NCBI GenBank assembly: GCA_000421065.1
Contig: ATWD01000002.1
Coordinates: forward strand, 310,001 to 374,000
Reading direction: 5' to 3'
Source: Acidobacteriaceae bacterium TAA 166
Lineage (GTDB): Bacteria; Acidobacteriota; Terriglobia; Terriglobales; Acidobacteriaceae
Length of the DNA: 64,000 bases
Shown piece after piece: positions 35,293 to 44,676 of the stretch. A model generated the notes under the pieces. That model ran no database searches. It saw nothing but the letters and a program-made list of their open reading frames with translations, and was not told where the DNA came from. Every line of letters starts with the position of its first letter. Position 1 is the stretch's first letter. Made by a program: the position numbers and the translations under genes.

Positions 35293-37455
35293 TTAAGCGC
35301 CAACCAGCAGCTTGTTCGCTGCCCTGTCGTCCCCGCTCTCCATCGCCAGCTCCATCAGATGCTTCTGCGAGTCGAAGGAAGCGCCTTCCCGGGGCGCACG
35401 GATATACTCGCCATCCGCCTGCAGCAGACGCGCCTTGGTGTTGTCGTCCAGATACGCCTTCAGGATCTCATCGCGCAGCCTCTGCTTCAGATCCGGTTGC
35501 GTCACCGGGAAGACGACCTCGCAACGCTCGACCAGGTTTCGCGGCATCCAGTCGGCGCTGCCGCAGTACACCTCGTCGTCCTTGCCGCCGTTTTTGAAGT
35601 AAAAGATACGGCTGTGCTCAAGGAAGCGCCCCACGATGCTGCGCACCCGGATGCTCTCGCTCAGCCCCTTCACTCCAGGTCTCAGCGAGCACATCCCACG
35701 CACGATCAGATCGATCTCCACCCCCGCCTGCGCTGCCGCATACAAAGCCTCCACGGTAGGCTGATCGAGAAGACCGTTCATCTTAGCGATGATGGCGGCG
35801 GGCTTTCCCGCCTTGGCGTGTTCGGCCTCCCGCTCGATCAGGGCGATCAGCCGGGGAGCCAGGGTCAGGGGAGCCACCAGCAGAGGCTCATAGTTCACCG
35901 TCTCCGTATCCGCCGTAAGGTAGTTGAAGACCTTCTGCACGGCCGAGGTCAGCTCCACCCGCGAGGTCAACATGCTGATATCGGTATAGAAGCGCGCCGT
36001 AACCGGGTTGTAGTTGCCGGTTCCCAGGTGAGCGTATCTCCGGACCACGCCATCCGGATCACGCCGCACCAGCAGAGCGAGTTTGCAGTGCGTCTTGAAT
36101 CCGTAGATTCCATGATAGACACCGACTCCAGCGTCTTCCAGCTCGCGCGCCCAGCGAATGTTGGAGTCTTCATCGAAGCGCGCCATCAGCTCCACCACAA
36201 CCGTCACATCTTTGCTCTGCGCGGCTTCGATCAAGGCGCGAAAGATCGGAGAGTCCTTGCTGGTCCTGTAGAGCGTCTGCTTCATCGAGATGACGCTCGG
36301 GTCCACCGCGCCAGCCTCGATAAACTCCTCTACGGTCGAATACGAGTCGAAGGGATGGTGCAGAAGAACATCTCTCTTGCGCAGCTCATCGAAGATATCG
36401 GTCGACTTCGGGCTGAGCCGGAACTCCTTGCCTGCAAACGGCGGAAACTTCAACGCCGGGCGCTTGATCTCGGAGTACAGATTCATCAGCCTCGACAGGT
36501 TGACCGGTCCGTTGGTTCGGAAGACCTGCCAGGGTTCAAGCTCGAAGTTGATCCTGAGCCTTTCGACCACCTCCTCGGTGGCGCCGCTCTCGATCTCCAG
36601 GCGCACTGCATCCCCCTTGCGCCGGTTATGCAGCTCGGTCCGAACGCTCTCCAGCACCGAGCGCGACTCCTCTTCCTGCATGTAAAGATTGCTGTTGCGG
36701 GTCACGCGAAACGCCGCGCGGGTAAGGACCTCGTAGCCGCGAAACATCTTCTCCACCTGCGACTCGATCAACTCGTGCAGCATGATGAAGTCGCAGCATC
36801 CGTCCTCGCTCGGCAGGGGGATCAGGCGCGGAAGCGACCGGGGAACCGTCACCACGCCAAGCGCAGCCGGGATCGTTCGCGACGCTGTCGTTCTCCTCTT
36901 ATGACGAAGCAGCAGCGCCAGGCAAAGAGCCTTGTTCAACACGCGCGGAAAAGGATGCGAGGGATCGATCGTCACCGGGGTCAGCAGGGGATCGACCTCG
37001 TCGACATAAAACTGCATGGCCCGCCCGCGAGCCGTATCGTTCAGCTCGTCCCAGCGCAGAACCTGGATCTTCTCCTTGTGCATGGCGGGCAGCAGAAGAT
37101 CGTTCCAGCACTGGTACTGTGCCTGTACGAACTCCGCCATCCGCTGGCTCAAGCGGTTCAACCGCTCCTCGGCCGTCAACCCGGCCTCGTCCGGGTAAGA
37201 GGTCCCGTCCTCAAGCCGCTGCAGCGTGCCGGCGACGCGGATCTCGAAGAACTCATCCAGGTTGCTTGCAGTGATGGCGAGAAATTTAACCCGTTCCAAC
37301 AAGGGATTTTCCGGGTCGATGGCCTCTTCCAGCACGCGCTGGTTAAACTTCATCCAGGACTCGTCACGGTTTAGAAAAAAGCTCTCAATCGCCTGCGCTG
37401 CCGCTTTTTTCTTCGCCGCGCCCTTATCGTTTACGGATTTCTTTTCGGCGCTCAT
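35293..37455 (-). CDS. ppk1: Polyphosphate kinase 1
   Basis: A 720-residue PPK1 enzyme that makes polyphosphate from ATP reversibly. The N-terminal domain has SWMKFNQRVLEEA and ITASNLDEFFEIRVAG; the head domain and two phospholipase-D-like catalytic domains follow. The autophosphorylated His lies in FKTHCKLALL, with RYAHLGTGNYNP after it, and the second-domain His region is GRFLEHSRIFYF. A short Lys/Ala-rich N-terminal tail is present. ATG 37455 starts the family homology; the frame open to 37545 runs back without a plausible start context. It is divergent from an ECF sigma operon. Confidence 0.92.
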   Translation of the reverse strand: MSAEKKSVNDKGAAKKKAAAQAIESFFLNRDESWMKFNQRVLEEAIDPENPLLERVKFLAITASNLDEFFEIRVAGTLQRLEDGTSYPDEAGLTAEERLNRLSQRMAEFVQAQYQCWNDLLLPAMHKEKIQVLRWDELNDTARGRAMQFYVDEVDPLLTPVTIDPSHPFPRVLNKALCLALLLRHKRRTTASRTIPAALGVVTVPRSLPRLIPLPSEDGCCDFIMLHELIESQVEKMFRGYEVLTRAAFRVTRNSNLYMQEEESRSVLESVRTELHNRRKGDAVRLEIESGATEEVVERLRINFELEPWQVFRTNGPVNLSRLMNLYSEIKRPALKFPPFAGKEFRLSPKSTDIFDELRKRDVLLHHPFDSYSTVEEFIEAGAVDPSVISMKQTLYRTSKDSPIFRALIEAAQSKDVTVVVELMARFDEDSNIRWARELEDAGVGVYHGIYGFKTHCKLALLVRRDPDGVVRRYAHLGTGNYNPVTARFYTDISMLTSRVELTSAVQKVFNYLTADTETVNYEPLLVAPLTLAPRLIALIEREAEHAKAGKPAAIIAKMNGLLDQPTVEALYAAAQAGVEIDLIVRGMCSLRPGVKGLSESIRVRSIVGRFLEHSRIFYFKNGGKDDEVYCGSADWMPRNLVERCEVVFPVTQPDLKQRLRDEILKAYLDDNTKARLLQADGEYIRAPREGASFDSQKHLMELAMESGDDRAANKLLVGA

Positions 37456-37577
37456 AGAGATATACGAGCTTACCCTACCGAAAGCGTCACAATGTAAACA
37501 AGGCGGCAAATGTCGGGAATGCAAATTATTTTGCGCGCGACACAATATCCCGGCCCGGTCGAGCGTCCTTCCCCTAG

Positions 37578-38165
37578 ATGACCCCGGTTCCCATCGACGG
37601 TATAAGAATCTCCGAGCAGGATCGCCTCTTCTCCGAGGCGATGGAGCGTGACCGGCCCCGCCTGCGCAGCTTCATCCGTCGCTATGTCGGGGATACCGGC
37701 GACGTGGAAGACATTCTGCAGGACGTCTTCTACGAGCTGCTCCAGACCTACCGCATGATGAAGCCGGTCGAGCACGTCAGCGGATGGCTCTTTCGCGTGG
37801 CGCGGAATCGCATCGTCGACATGTTTCGCCGAAGGCGCTCGGACTCGCTCAGTACGCCTGTTCAGAACGAGAACGACGATTCCTGCTTGACCCTGGAGGA
37901 TCTTCTTCCTTCGCCTGAGGCTGGCCCCGAAGCCGCTTACGCCCGCCAGGTCCTGTTGGAAGAGCTCGAAGGTGCAATCGAAGAGCTCCCGCAGGAGCAG
38001 CGCGAGATCTTCATCGCTCATGAGATCGCCGGAACCAGCTTCAAAGATTACGCCGCCAAAACCGGTATCGGCATTAACACCCTGCTCTCGCGAAAGCGTT
38101 ATGCGATCCAGCATCTGCGCAGGCGCCTCCAGGCGCTCTACGACCAACTTGAGGCAGACCGATGA
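37578..38165 (+). CDS. ECF RNA polymerase sigma factor
   Basis: A 195-residue sigma factor. Region 2 spans about 30-95 (FIRRYVGDTGDVEDILQDVF, then GWLFRVARNRIVDMFRRRR), a 30-residue acidic linker follows, and region 4 is at about 135-190 (LPQEQREIFIAHEIAGTSFK and LLSRKRYAIQHLRRRL). No anti-sigma gene of a known class follows; the next genes encode a small two-span membrane protein and a coiled-coil peptide. The start ATG 37578 has no clear ribosome site. The signal it answers is unknown. Confidence 0.87.
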   Translation: MTPVPIDGIRISEQDRLFSEAMERDRPRLRSFIRRYVGDTGDVEDILQDVFYELLQTYRMMKPVEHVSGWLFRVARNRIVDMFRRRRSDSLSTPVQNENDDSCLTLEDLLPSPEAGPEAAYARQVLLEELEGAIEELPQEQREIFIAHEIAGTSFKDYAAKTGIGINTLLSRKRYAIQHLRRRLQALYDQLEADR

Positions 38166-38199
38166 CCTTCAAAACCTGTATCACAGCAAGGAGAAACAC

Positions 38200-38517
38200 A
38201 TGCGCGCTCTCAAAGCTGTAAAGATCCTGTTCATCGTCGCGGTGGCCGCGACGTTTCTAGGCTTCGCCGTCAAGGAGCTGTGGAACGCTCTCATGCCCCC
38301 TCTCTTCGGACTTCACGCCTTGACCTTCTGGCAGGCCATCGGTCTCTTGCTTCTCTCAAAGATCTTCTTCGGCGGATATCACCGCCATGGTGGCCGTCCC
38401 CGCTTCGGCCGCCGCATGCGCGAGCGTTGGGAGCAGATGAGCCCGGAAGATCGCGAAAGACTCCGTCAGGGAATGCGTTGCGGTCGCGGTCCCTTCGAAC
38501 GCCCCGCCGAATCCTAA
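38200..38517 (+). CDS. Small two-span membrane protein in sigma factor operon
   Basis: A 105-residue protein with hydrophobic spans at about 7-25 and 38-58, then a basic and acidic tail containing HHG-like and Arg-rich stretches ending with WEQMSPEDRERLRQGM. AAGGAG lies 8 bases upstream of the ATG. It follows the ECF sigma factor by 34 bases, so it may be membrane-bound and act on that sigma factor; this is inference from position. I do not recognise a named family. Confidence 0.75.
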   Translation: MRALKAVKILFIVAVAATFLGFAVKELWNALMPPLFGLHALTFWQAIGLLLLSKIFFGGYHRHGGRPRFGRRMRERWEQMSPEDRERLRQGMRCGRGPFERPAES

Positions 38518-38541
38518 CCGCGTCAGGAAAAGAGAGACTCT

Positions 38542-38709
38542 ATGATCGGCAATGAGATCCAGTCCACCGGCCACCCACTCCCTTCCTCGCCGCTGCGAAC
38601 CGATGCGGAGGTCCGCATCGCCGAGCTGGAGATTGAGAACACGCGTCTGCAACGGCTCATCGCCGAGTTGCTTCTCAAAAATCAGCAGCTTCGGAGACAG
38701 CAGGCGTAG
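38542..38709 (+). CDS. Short coiled-coil protein, 55 residues
   Basis: A 55-residue reading frame with AGAGAG upstream of the ATG, 24 bases after the membrane-protein gene. The second half is a predicted coiled coil (AEVRIAELEIENTRLQRLIA and on), with Leu/Ile at heptad positions and no Pro. It is likely the third gene of the sigma factor operon. It could mediate dimerisation or contact a partner. The family is not recognised, and its shortness leaves some doubt. Confidence 0.55.
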   Translation: MIGNEIQSTGHPLPSSPLRTDAEVRIAELEIENTRLQRLIAELLLKNQQLRRQQA

Positions 38710-38794
38710 GCTTCCATTCCTTGCTCCGGCTCGTTACACTGCAGTCAGAACCGAGAAGACCGAGTCCAAATTTCCGGGTACGGTAGGAGCGAAA

Positions 38795-39214
38795 ATGAAA
38801 GTCATGAAAGTTGGAGTCATCCCCTTCGCACTGGCAGCCTCTCTCACCTTGAGCGCGGCTGCGCAAGACGCATCCCATGACGTCCAGAGGGCGGGCAGCG
38901 AGACAAAGTCCGCCGCGCAGGATACCGCTCACGGAGTCAGCACCGGAACCAAAAAGGCCTATCACAAGACGGCCAATGGAACCGAAAAGGCCTATGATAA
39001 GACGGCCGAAGGCAGCAAGACCGCCTACCACAAGACCGCCCATGGAACCGAAAAGGTAGCCGATAAGACAGCCGATGGTACCAAGACGGCTTACCACAAG
39101 ACCGCCAATGGAACCGAGAAGGTAGCCGATAAGACAGCCGATGGCACCAAGACCGCCTATCGCAAGACCAAGAACGGAACCCGCACGGCGGTCGACAAGG
39201 TCGACGGAAAATAG
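38795..39214 (+). CDS. Secreted protein of 11-residue LEA-like repeats
   Basis: A 139-residue protein. A signal peptide ends near residue 23 (LSAAAQ). Residues 53-139 are eight consecutive 11-residue units, alternating a KTAYHKTANGT type and an EKVADKTADGT type, with the last one a residue short. A degenerate unit may precede them. The composition is Lys/Thr/Ala/Asp/Gly, very hydrophilic and nearly without hydrophobic residues. The period and composition resemble group 3 LEA proteins and eukaryotic-type desiccation proteins; a role in periplasmic stress protection is inferred. GTAGGAGC precedes ATG 38795. No partner gene follows. Confidence 0.75.
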   Translation: MKVMKVGVIPFALAASLTLSAAAQDASHDVQRAGSETKSAAQDTAHGVSTGTKKAYHKTANGTEKAYDKTAEGSKTAYHKTAHGTEKVADKTADGTKTAYHKTANGTEKVADKTADGTKTAYRKTKNGTRTAVDKVDGK

Positions 39215-39277
39215 TCGCCTTTCCCAGCTTGCAGAGGCACGGCCCATCTCAGGATGGGCCGATCGCTTTTGCGAACT

Positions 39278-40225
39278 TCAGAAGAGCTGGTGCGGCGAAG
39301 GCTGCCAAAGGACCTTCGCCGACAGCGCCACCAGTGCCGTCCAGTAAAGGTCCGCGCCCAGCAGATGCAGAATCTGCATCCACACCGGAGCGAGCAGGGC
39401 CACGTCCGCCAGTCCCAGCACAAACTGCACACCCAGCAGCGCAACCACGATCGTAGCTAGACGGCTCCCATCCGCACGACGGGTCTGCGCAACGATCCAG
39501 AGCACAAAAGCTGCGGCAATCACCGCGCTCAAGGGATGAACCCCGCGCAGCCGCAGCAGCAGCGGAGAGTTGGACGAAAGATCCTGCTCGATCGCGTTCC
39601 GCAGGCTCGAGGCAGGGAAGAGCGTATCTCCCAGTGCGGCCAGCGAGCCGCTGACCCCGACGACGATCGTCGCCATCAAGCCGAGTAGCGTCCACATTGC
39701 TTTTCCACTCCGCAGCCGTAGCTCGCTCGTCCGCTGCCCCGTGCTCAGCAGGACAGCCGTCAGGGTCAGGGCTCCCAGCAACAGCAGCGTATTGCTCAAA
39801 TGAACCGAAAGCATCACCACCCGGCCCACGGACCGGTTGCCGGTCACATATCCCAGCTTGACCAGCAGCGCTCCAAGGATGGCCTCATTGACTAGCAGAA
39901 CTGTCGAAAGCACAGCCATCAAACGAGCCGCCTGCCCCTTGATGGTGGAGCGAAATGTCCATATCAGCAGCGCAGGCACAAAGAAGATCGCCCCGCCCGT
40001 CATACAGCGATGGGTGAATTCAATGATGGTATCCACCCTTGGCGACAGAGGCACCACCTGCCCATTGCAGAGCGGCCAGTGGTTCCCGCACCCCGCGCCC
40101 GACCCCGTAGCTCGCACCACCGCGCCCCACAGAATCACGAGGATGTTGTATGCGACGACCAACCACGCATACCTCACCAGCGCGCCGGGAACCCGCCTCG
40201 CACTCACCATCGTCGTCGTGGCCAT
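39278..40225 (-). CDS. ctaA: Heme A synthase (COX15/CtaA family)
   Basis: A 315-residue membrane enzyme with eight predicted spans that oxidises heme O to heme A for cytochrome oxidase. The N-terminal half has GAVVRATGSGAGCGNHWPLC, with the paired Cys known in this family, and IIEFTHRCMTGG with a heme-ligand His. The second half repeats the pattern around LRLRGVHPLSAVIAA. It is the last gene of a minus-strand group with ProC and a DUF885 peptidase. No cytochrome oxidase subunit gene is in the window. Confidence 0.9.
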   Translation of the reverse strand: MATTTMVSARRVPGALVRYAWLVVAYNILVILWGAVVRATGSGAGCGNHWPLCNGQVVPLSPRVDTIIEFTHRCMTGGAIFFVPALLIWTFRSTIKGQAARLMAVLSTVLLVNEAILGALLVKLGYVTGNRSVGRVVMLSVHLSNTLLLLGALTLTAVLLSTGQRTSELRLRSGKAMWTLLGLMATIVVGVSGSLAALGDTLFPASSLRNAIEQDLSSNSPLLLRLRGVHPLSAVIAAAFVLWIVAQTRRADGSRLATIVVALLGVQFVLGLADVALLAPVWMQILHLLGADLYWTALVALSAKVLWQPSPHQLF

Positions 40226-40250
40226 GCACCTATTCTACGAGCAGACGGCC

Positions 40251-41105
40251 TTAGCCGTTGGCCAGCTCTTTCGCTCTCTGGGTCGCTCGCTTGACCGCCT
40301 TGATCAGCGTCACGCGCAGCCCACCCTCTTCGAGCTCGAGAATCCCATCCACCGTGCACCCGGCCGGCGTCGTGACTGCGTCCTTCAGCAGAGCCGGATG
40401 ATAGCCTGTCTCCAGCACCATGCGCGCCGACCCCAGCGTCGTCTGGGCCGCCAGCAGCGTGGCCACATCGCGCGGCAGGCCAACGTTTACCCCCGCCTCC
40501 GCCAGTGCCTCGATGATGATATAGAGAAACGCCGGTCCCGAGCCCGAAAGTCCCGTCACCGCGTCCATATGTTTCTCGTCGACGACCACCGTACGGCCCA
40601 CTGTCTGAAACATCTTCTGCGCGATCGCCATCTGCGGCTCGGAGACAAACCTCCCCGCGCACAGCGCTGTAACCCCGGCCGCCAGCATCGCCGGAGTGTT
40701 CGGCATCGCGCGAACGACCGCAAGATCGAATCCCGCCGCTTCCTCGATGCTGCGCGTCTTCACCGACGCCGCAATCGAGACCACCATCTTCTCCGCCGAC
40801 AGTGCCGGCCGTATCTCTTCGATCAGAGCGGGGACCTGCACCGGCTTCACGCCCAGCAGAATCACGTCCGCCTCGCTCGCCGCCGCCAGGTTGTCGGTCG
40901 ACATCTCGATGCCATATTGAACCGAGAGCGCCTGCGCCCGCTCGGGATGATGTGCCGTGGCAAAGATCTGCTCCGGGGCAAGCAGGTTGTTCTTCAGAAA
41001 CGCTTGCAGAAGAATGCCGCCCATCTTGCCTGTGCCCAGAATAGCCACGCGTAAGAAAGGCATCGCCGGGGCCGGTGTCACCACTTCATAGGTCTCTTCG
41101 CTCAT
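40251..41105 (-). CDS. proC: Pyrroline-5-carboxylate reductase
   Basis: A 284-residue NADPH-dependent enzyme of proline synthesis. The cofactor motif VAILGTGKMGGIL is near residues 17-29. The C-terminal proline-binding region contains DAVTGLSGSGPAFLYIIIEA and the following TLGSARMVLETGYHPALLKDAV-type segment. About 15 non-conserved residues precede the domain. It lies 25 bases upstream of ctaA and 27 bases downstream of the DUF885 gene, all on the minus strand. Confidence 0.92.
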   Translation of the reverse strand: MSEETYEVVTPAPAMPFLRVAILGTGKMGGILLQAFLKNNLLAPEQIFATAHHPERAQALSVQYGIEMSTDNLAAASEADVILLGVKPVQVPALIEEIRPALSAEKMVVSIAASVKTRSIEEAAGFDLAVVRAMPNTPAMLAAGVTALCAGRFVSEPQMAIAQKMFQTVGRTVVVDEKHMDAVTGLSGSGPAFLYIIIEALAEAGVNVGLPRDVATLLAAQTTLGSARMVLETGYHPALLKDAVTTPAGCTVDGILELEEGGLRVTLIKAVKRATQRAKELANG

Positions 41106-41132
41106 CTCAAAAGGCTACCAGAGGCCGTCGCC

Positions 41133-42953
41133 TTACCTCTTCTGCACCGCAATCCAGGCGTCGACCTGCTTCTCCAGCATGTCCATCGGCAGCGCTCCCG
41201 AATCCAGAACCACATCGTGGAAGGCCTTCAGGTCGAACCTCGGCCCCAGCTCCGTCTGCGCCCTCTGCCGCAGCTCCAGAAGCTTCAGCTGCCCCATCTT
41301 GTAACCCAGCGCCTGCCCAGGCCATGCGATGTAGCGGTCCACCTCCGCCTGCACATTCGTCTCATCGATCGCCGAGTGTTCGTGGAAGTAGTCCACCATC
41401 TGCTGCCGCGTCCAGTGCTTCGAGTGAACGCCGGTATCGACAACCAGACGGATCGCCCGCCAGATATCCGCCTCCAACCGTCCATAATCGCTGTACGGAT
41501 CCTGATAGAAGCCGACGTCCTTGCCCAGGCGCTCGCTATAGAGCCCCCAGCCTTCGGTGTACGCCGTGAAGTACTCCTGCTTGCGAAACTCCGGAAGCCC
41601 TGTCAGCTCCTGCGCGATCGAGGTCTGCAGATGATGTCCCGGAATACCCTCGTGATACGACACCGCCTCGACGGAGTCCAGCGCCCGGTCGGCGAAGTTA
41701 TAGGTGTTCACATACACCCGCCCCGGTCGCCTTCCATCCTGGCTGCCGGGATTGTAGTAAGCCGCGGCCTGGTCCTTCTCGATGTACGAGGGAACCGCAA
41801 CCACCTCCAGCTGTGCCTTGGGCAGCGTCCCGAACATCTGCGGAAGCTTCGGCCGCATCTGCGCGATATATCCCTTATAAGCCTCGATCAGGGCATCCTT
41901 CGACGCGGGATGAAGCTTAGGATTAGCCTTGATCGCCGCACTGAAGCTCTTCAGGTCGTTGTAGCCCAGCTTCCTGGCGATGGCCAGCATCTCCGCCTCG
42001 TCGCGCTTCACCTCATCGAGACCGATCTGGTGAATCTCCTCCGGAGTCTTGTCCTCCGTCGTGCTCTGGCGAACCCGGAAGGCATAGTAATCATTGCCAT
42101 TCGGCAGCGACCACGCTCCCGGATCCTTCCGTCCCACGGGAACATACTGCGCCTTCAGAAACCGCGCAAAGCGAGCGTAAGTGGGAAGCACCGTCGTTAC
42201 GATCGCCTGTGCCATCTCCTCCGTAATCCGCCTCCGGGTCGGAGCATCGATCGAAGCAGGGAACTTCTTCAGCGGCGCCGCAAAAGGGCTCTCCTGCGGC
42301 TTCTGGTTGGCGATCGCCTCCGTCTGGACCACCACCTTCTCCAGCAGATACGCCGGCGGAACCCGTCCATCATCCATCCCCAGCTGCATATTCGTCATGT
42401 TCTGCGAGAAGACCGTCGGGATGTTCTTCAGGCGGGCAATGTAATCGTCGTAGTCCTTCACGCTCTCGAACGAGAGGCTGCTGACCAGTTGAACGATGTC
42501 GGTGTGAAAGCCGCTGAACTGGTTCACCGGCATCTCCCATTCCTTGAAGCGGGCGCCCTCCTGCGCGTCGGTCAGGTCGCGAATCATCAGGTCACGCGAA
42601 AGAATCTCCTGCGGCTTCAGCCCCGTGGAATCGATCGCACCCAACCGGTCGAGAAAGGCGCGTCCCCGGGCCAGAGAGTCATTGACCTCCTTCACCGAGT
42701 AATCGCTCCACTGGTCGTTGTAGCGCTTGTCCCCCAGGAACGACGCATACTCCGGCGAGTGCTTCAGGCGGTCCTGCCATATCTCATCGAACAGCGATGC
42801 CAGCGCCTTGCTGCGAGCCTCGACCGTCTGGGGAGCATCCTGGGCCCCGGCATTCGTCGCCTGTTGCCCTGCTACCTTCGCCGGAGCAAAGTTCCCCACC
42901 GTTCCAAGTACACCTGCAAGTAAAAGAGCCCTGACCGGGGAGATCCGATTCAT
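41133..42953 (-). CDS. DUF885 family metallopeptidase-like exported protein
   Basis: A 606-residue exported protein of the DUF885 family. A signal peptide ends near residue 28, and the zinc-peptidase-like motif YHEGIPGHHLQ is followed about 25 residues later by FTAYTEGWGLYSERLG, which supplies the third ligand region. Members of this family are thought to be carboxypeptidase-like; no substrate is known. ATG 42953 has GAGGTG upstream. It may be co-transcribed with proC and ctaA downstream and with the AAA+ regulator upstream. Confidence 0.88.
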   Translation of the reverse strand: MNRISPVRALLLAGVLGTVGNFAPAKVAGQQATNAGAQDAPQTVEARSKALASLFDEIWQDRLKHSPEYASFLGDKRYNDQWSDYSVKEVNDSLARGRAFLDRLGAIDSTGLKPQEILSRDLMIRDLTDAQEGARFKEWEMPVNQFSGFHTDIVQLVSSLSFESVKDYDDYIARLKNIPTVFSQNMTNMQLGMDDGRVPPAYLLEKVVVQTEAIANQKPQESPFAAPLKKFPASIDAPTRRRITEEMAQAIVTTVLPTYARFARFLKAQYVPVGRKDPGAWSLPNGNDYYAFRVRQSTTEDKTPEEIHQIGLDEVKRDEAEMLAIARKLGYNDLKSFSAAIKANPKLHPASKDALIEAYKGYIAQMRPKLPQMFGTLPKAQLEVVAVPSYIEKDQAAAYYNPGSQDGRRPGRVYVNTYNFADRALDSVEAVSYHEGIPGHHLQTSIAQELTGLPEFRKQEYFTAYTEGWGLYSERLGKDVGFYQDPYSDYGRLEADIWRAIRLVVDTGVHSKHWTRQQMVDYFHEHSAIDETNVQAEVDRYIAWPGQALGYKMGQLKLLELRQRAQTELGPRFDLKAFHDVVLDSGALPMDMLEKQVDAWIAVQKR

Positions 42954-42998
42954 GCACACCTCAAAACCTTCAACGGTCAGTGTATCGCGGGTTGCCGC

Positions 42999-43988
<990 letters not shown>

Positions 43989-44064
43989 GTCATTACCCTC
44001 TATCGGCATCCCGCGTCTCAAGATGAGAGCCGGGGCCGCGATGACACGCCATCCCCAAGACGAC

Positions 44065-44106
44065 AAGAGGGCCGGCGATCGAATCTTCCCGATCCCCGGC
44101 CCTCTT
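44065..44106 (-). terminator. Hairpin after the bacilliredoxin gene
   Basis: An 11-bp perfect stem (AAGAGGGCCGG and its complement) with a 20-base loop lies 20 bases after the bacilliredoxin stop, before the AAA+ regulator start. It lacks a strong T-run, so termination may be partial. Confidence 0.6.
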
Positions 44107-44125
44107 GCCCTTCTTGCGAAACCGT

Positions 44126-44551
44126 TTACGCTGTCGTCGTGGCGCAGTACGTGTCGAACGCCCGTGTCAGCTCCTGCGCGATCGCCGGTGCCGTCGAGGT
44201 CTCGATCGCCGAGCGCTGCATCAGGTACACCAGCTGCCCGTCGCGAAGGATCGCAATCGCAGGCGACGTCGGAGGATGTCCGCCAAAGTAGCTGCGGGCG
44301 CGCTCGGTCGCATCGCGGTCCTGTCCGGCAAACACCGTCACCGCCTGGCTCGGCTTGGTCGCATGCTGCATCGCCAGCCGAACGCCAGGACGCATCTTGC
44401 CCGCCGCGCAGCCGCAGATCGAGTTCACCACCACCATCGTGGTTCCCGGTTGCGCCACAGCCTCATCCACCTCAGCCGAGGTCCGTGCTTCCTTCAGCCC
44501 GGCGCGCGTCAGCTCCTCACGCATCGGTATCACCATAATCTCTGGATACAT
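44126..44551 (-). CDS. Bacilliredoxin (BrxA/BrxB, YphP-type)
   Basis: A 141-residue thioredoxin-fold protein of the BrxA/BrxB group. The active site CGC (residues 46-48) is in VVNSICGCAAG, preceded by VDEAVAQPGTTMVVV and followed by RPGVRLAMQHATKP. The end YCATTTA-type tail carries another Cys. In Bacillus these proteins remove bacillithiol from protein thiols; whether bacillithiol is made here is not shown by this window. The gene is divergent from murB. Confidence 0.85.
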   Translation of the reverse strand: MYPEIMVIPMREELTRAGLKEARTSAEVDEAVAQPGTTMVVVNSICGCAAGKMRPGVRLAMQHATKPSQAVTVFAGQDRDATERARSYFGGHPPTSPAIAILRDGQLVYLMQRSAIETSTAPAIAQELTRAFDTYCATTTA

Positions 44552-44676
44552 AACTTCCCCCTTGAAGATCGCGAACCTGAAACAGCCTTCGGTTCTTCCT
44601 CTCTATTGTAAATCCTGAACCCGGAGTACGCCGTCATCCGTCGCCTTTCTCCCCTCGCTGATGTACCCTCGAACCC

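Noticed and set aside
38955..39190. Regular repeats considered as a CRISPR-like array
   Set aside because: The 66-base period keeps a reading frame with conserved 11-residue units and has no unique spacers; it is a coding repeat.
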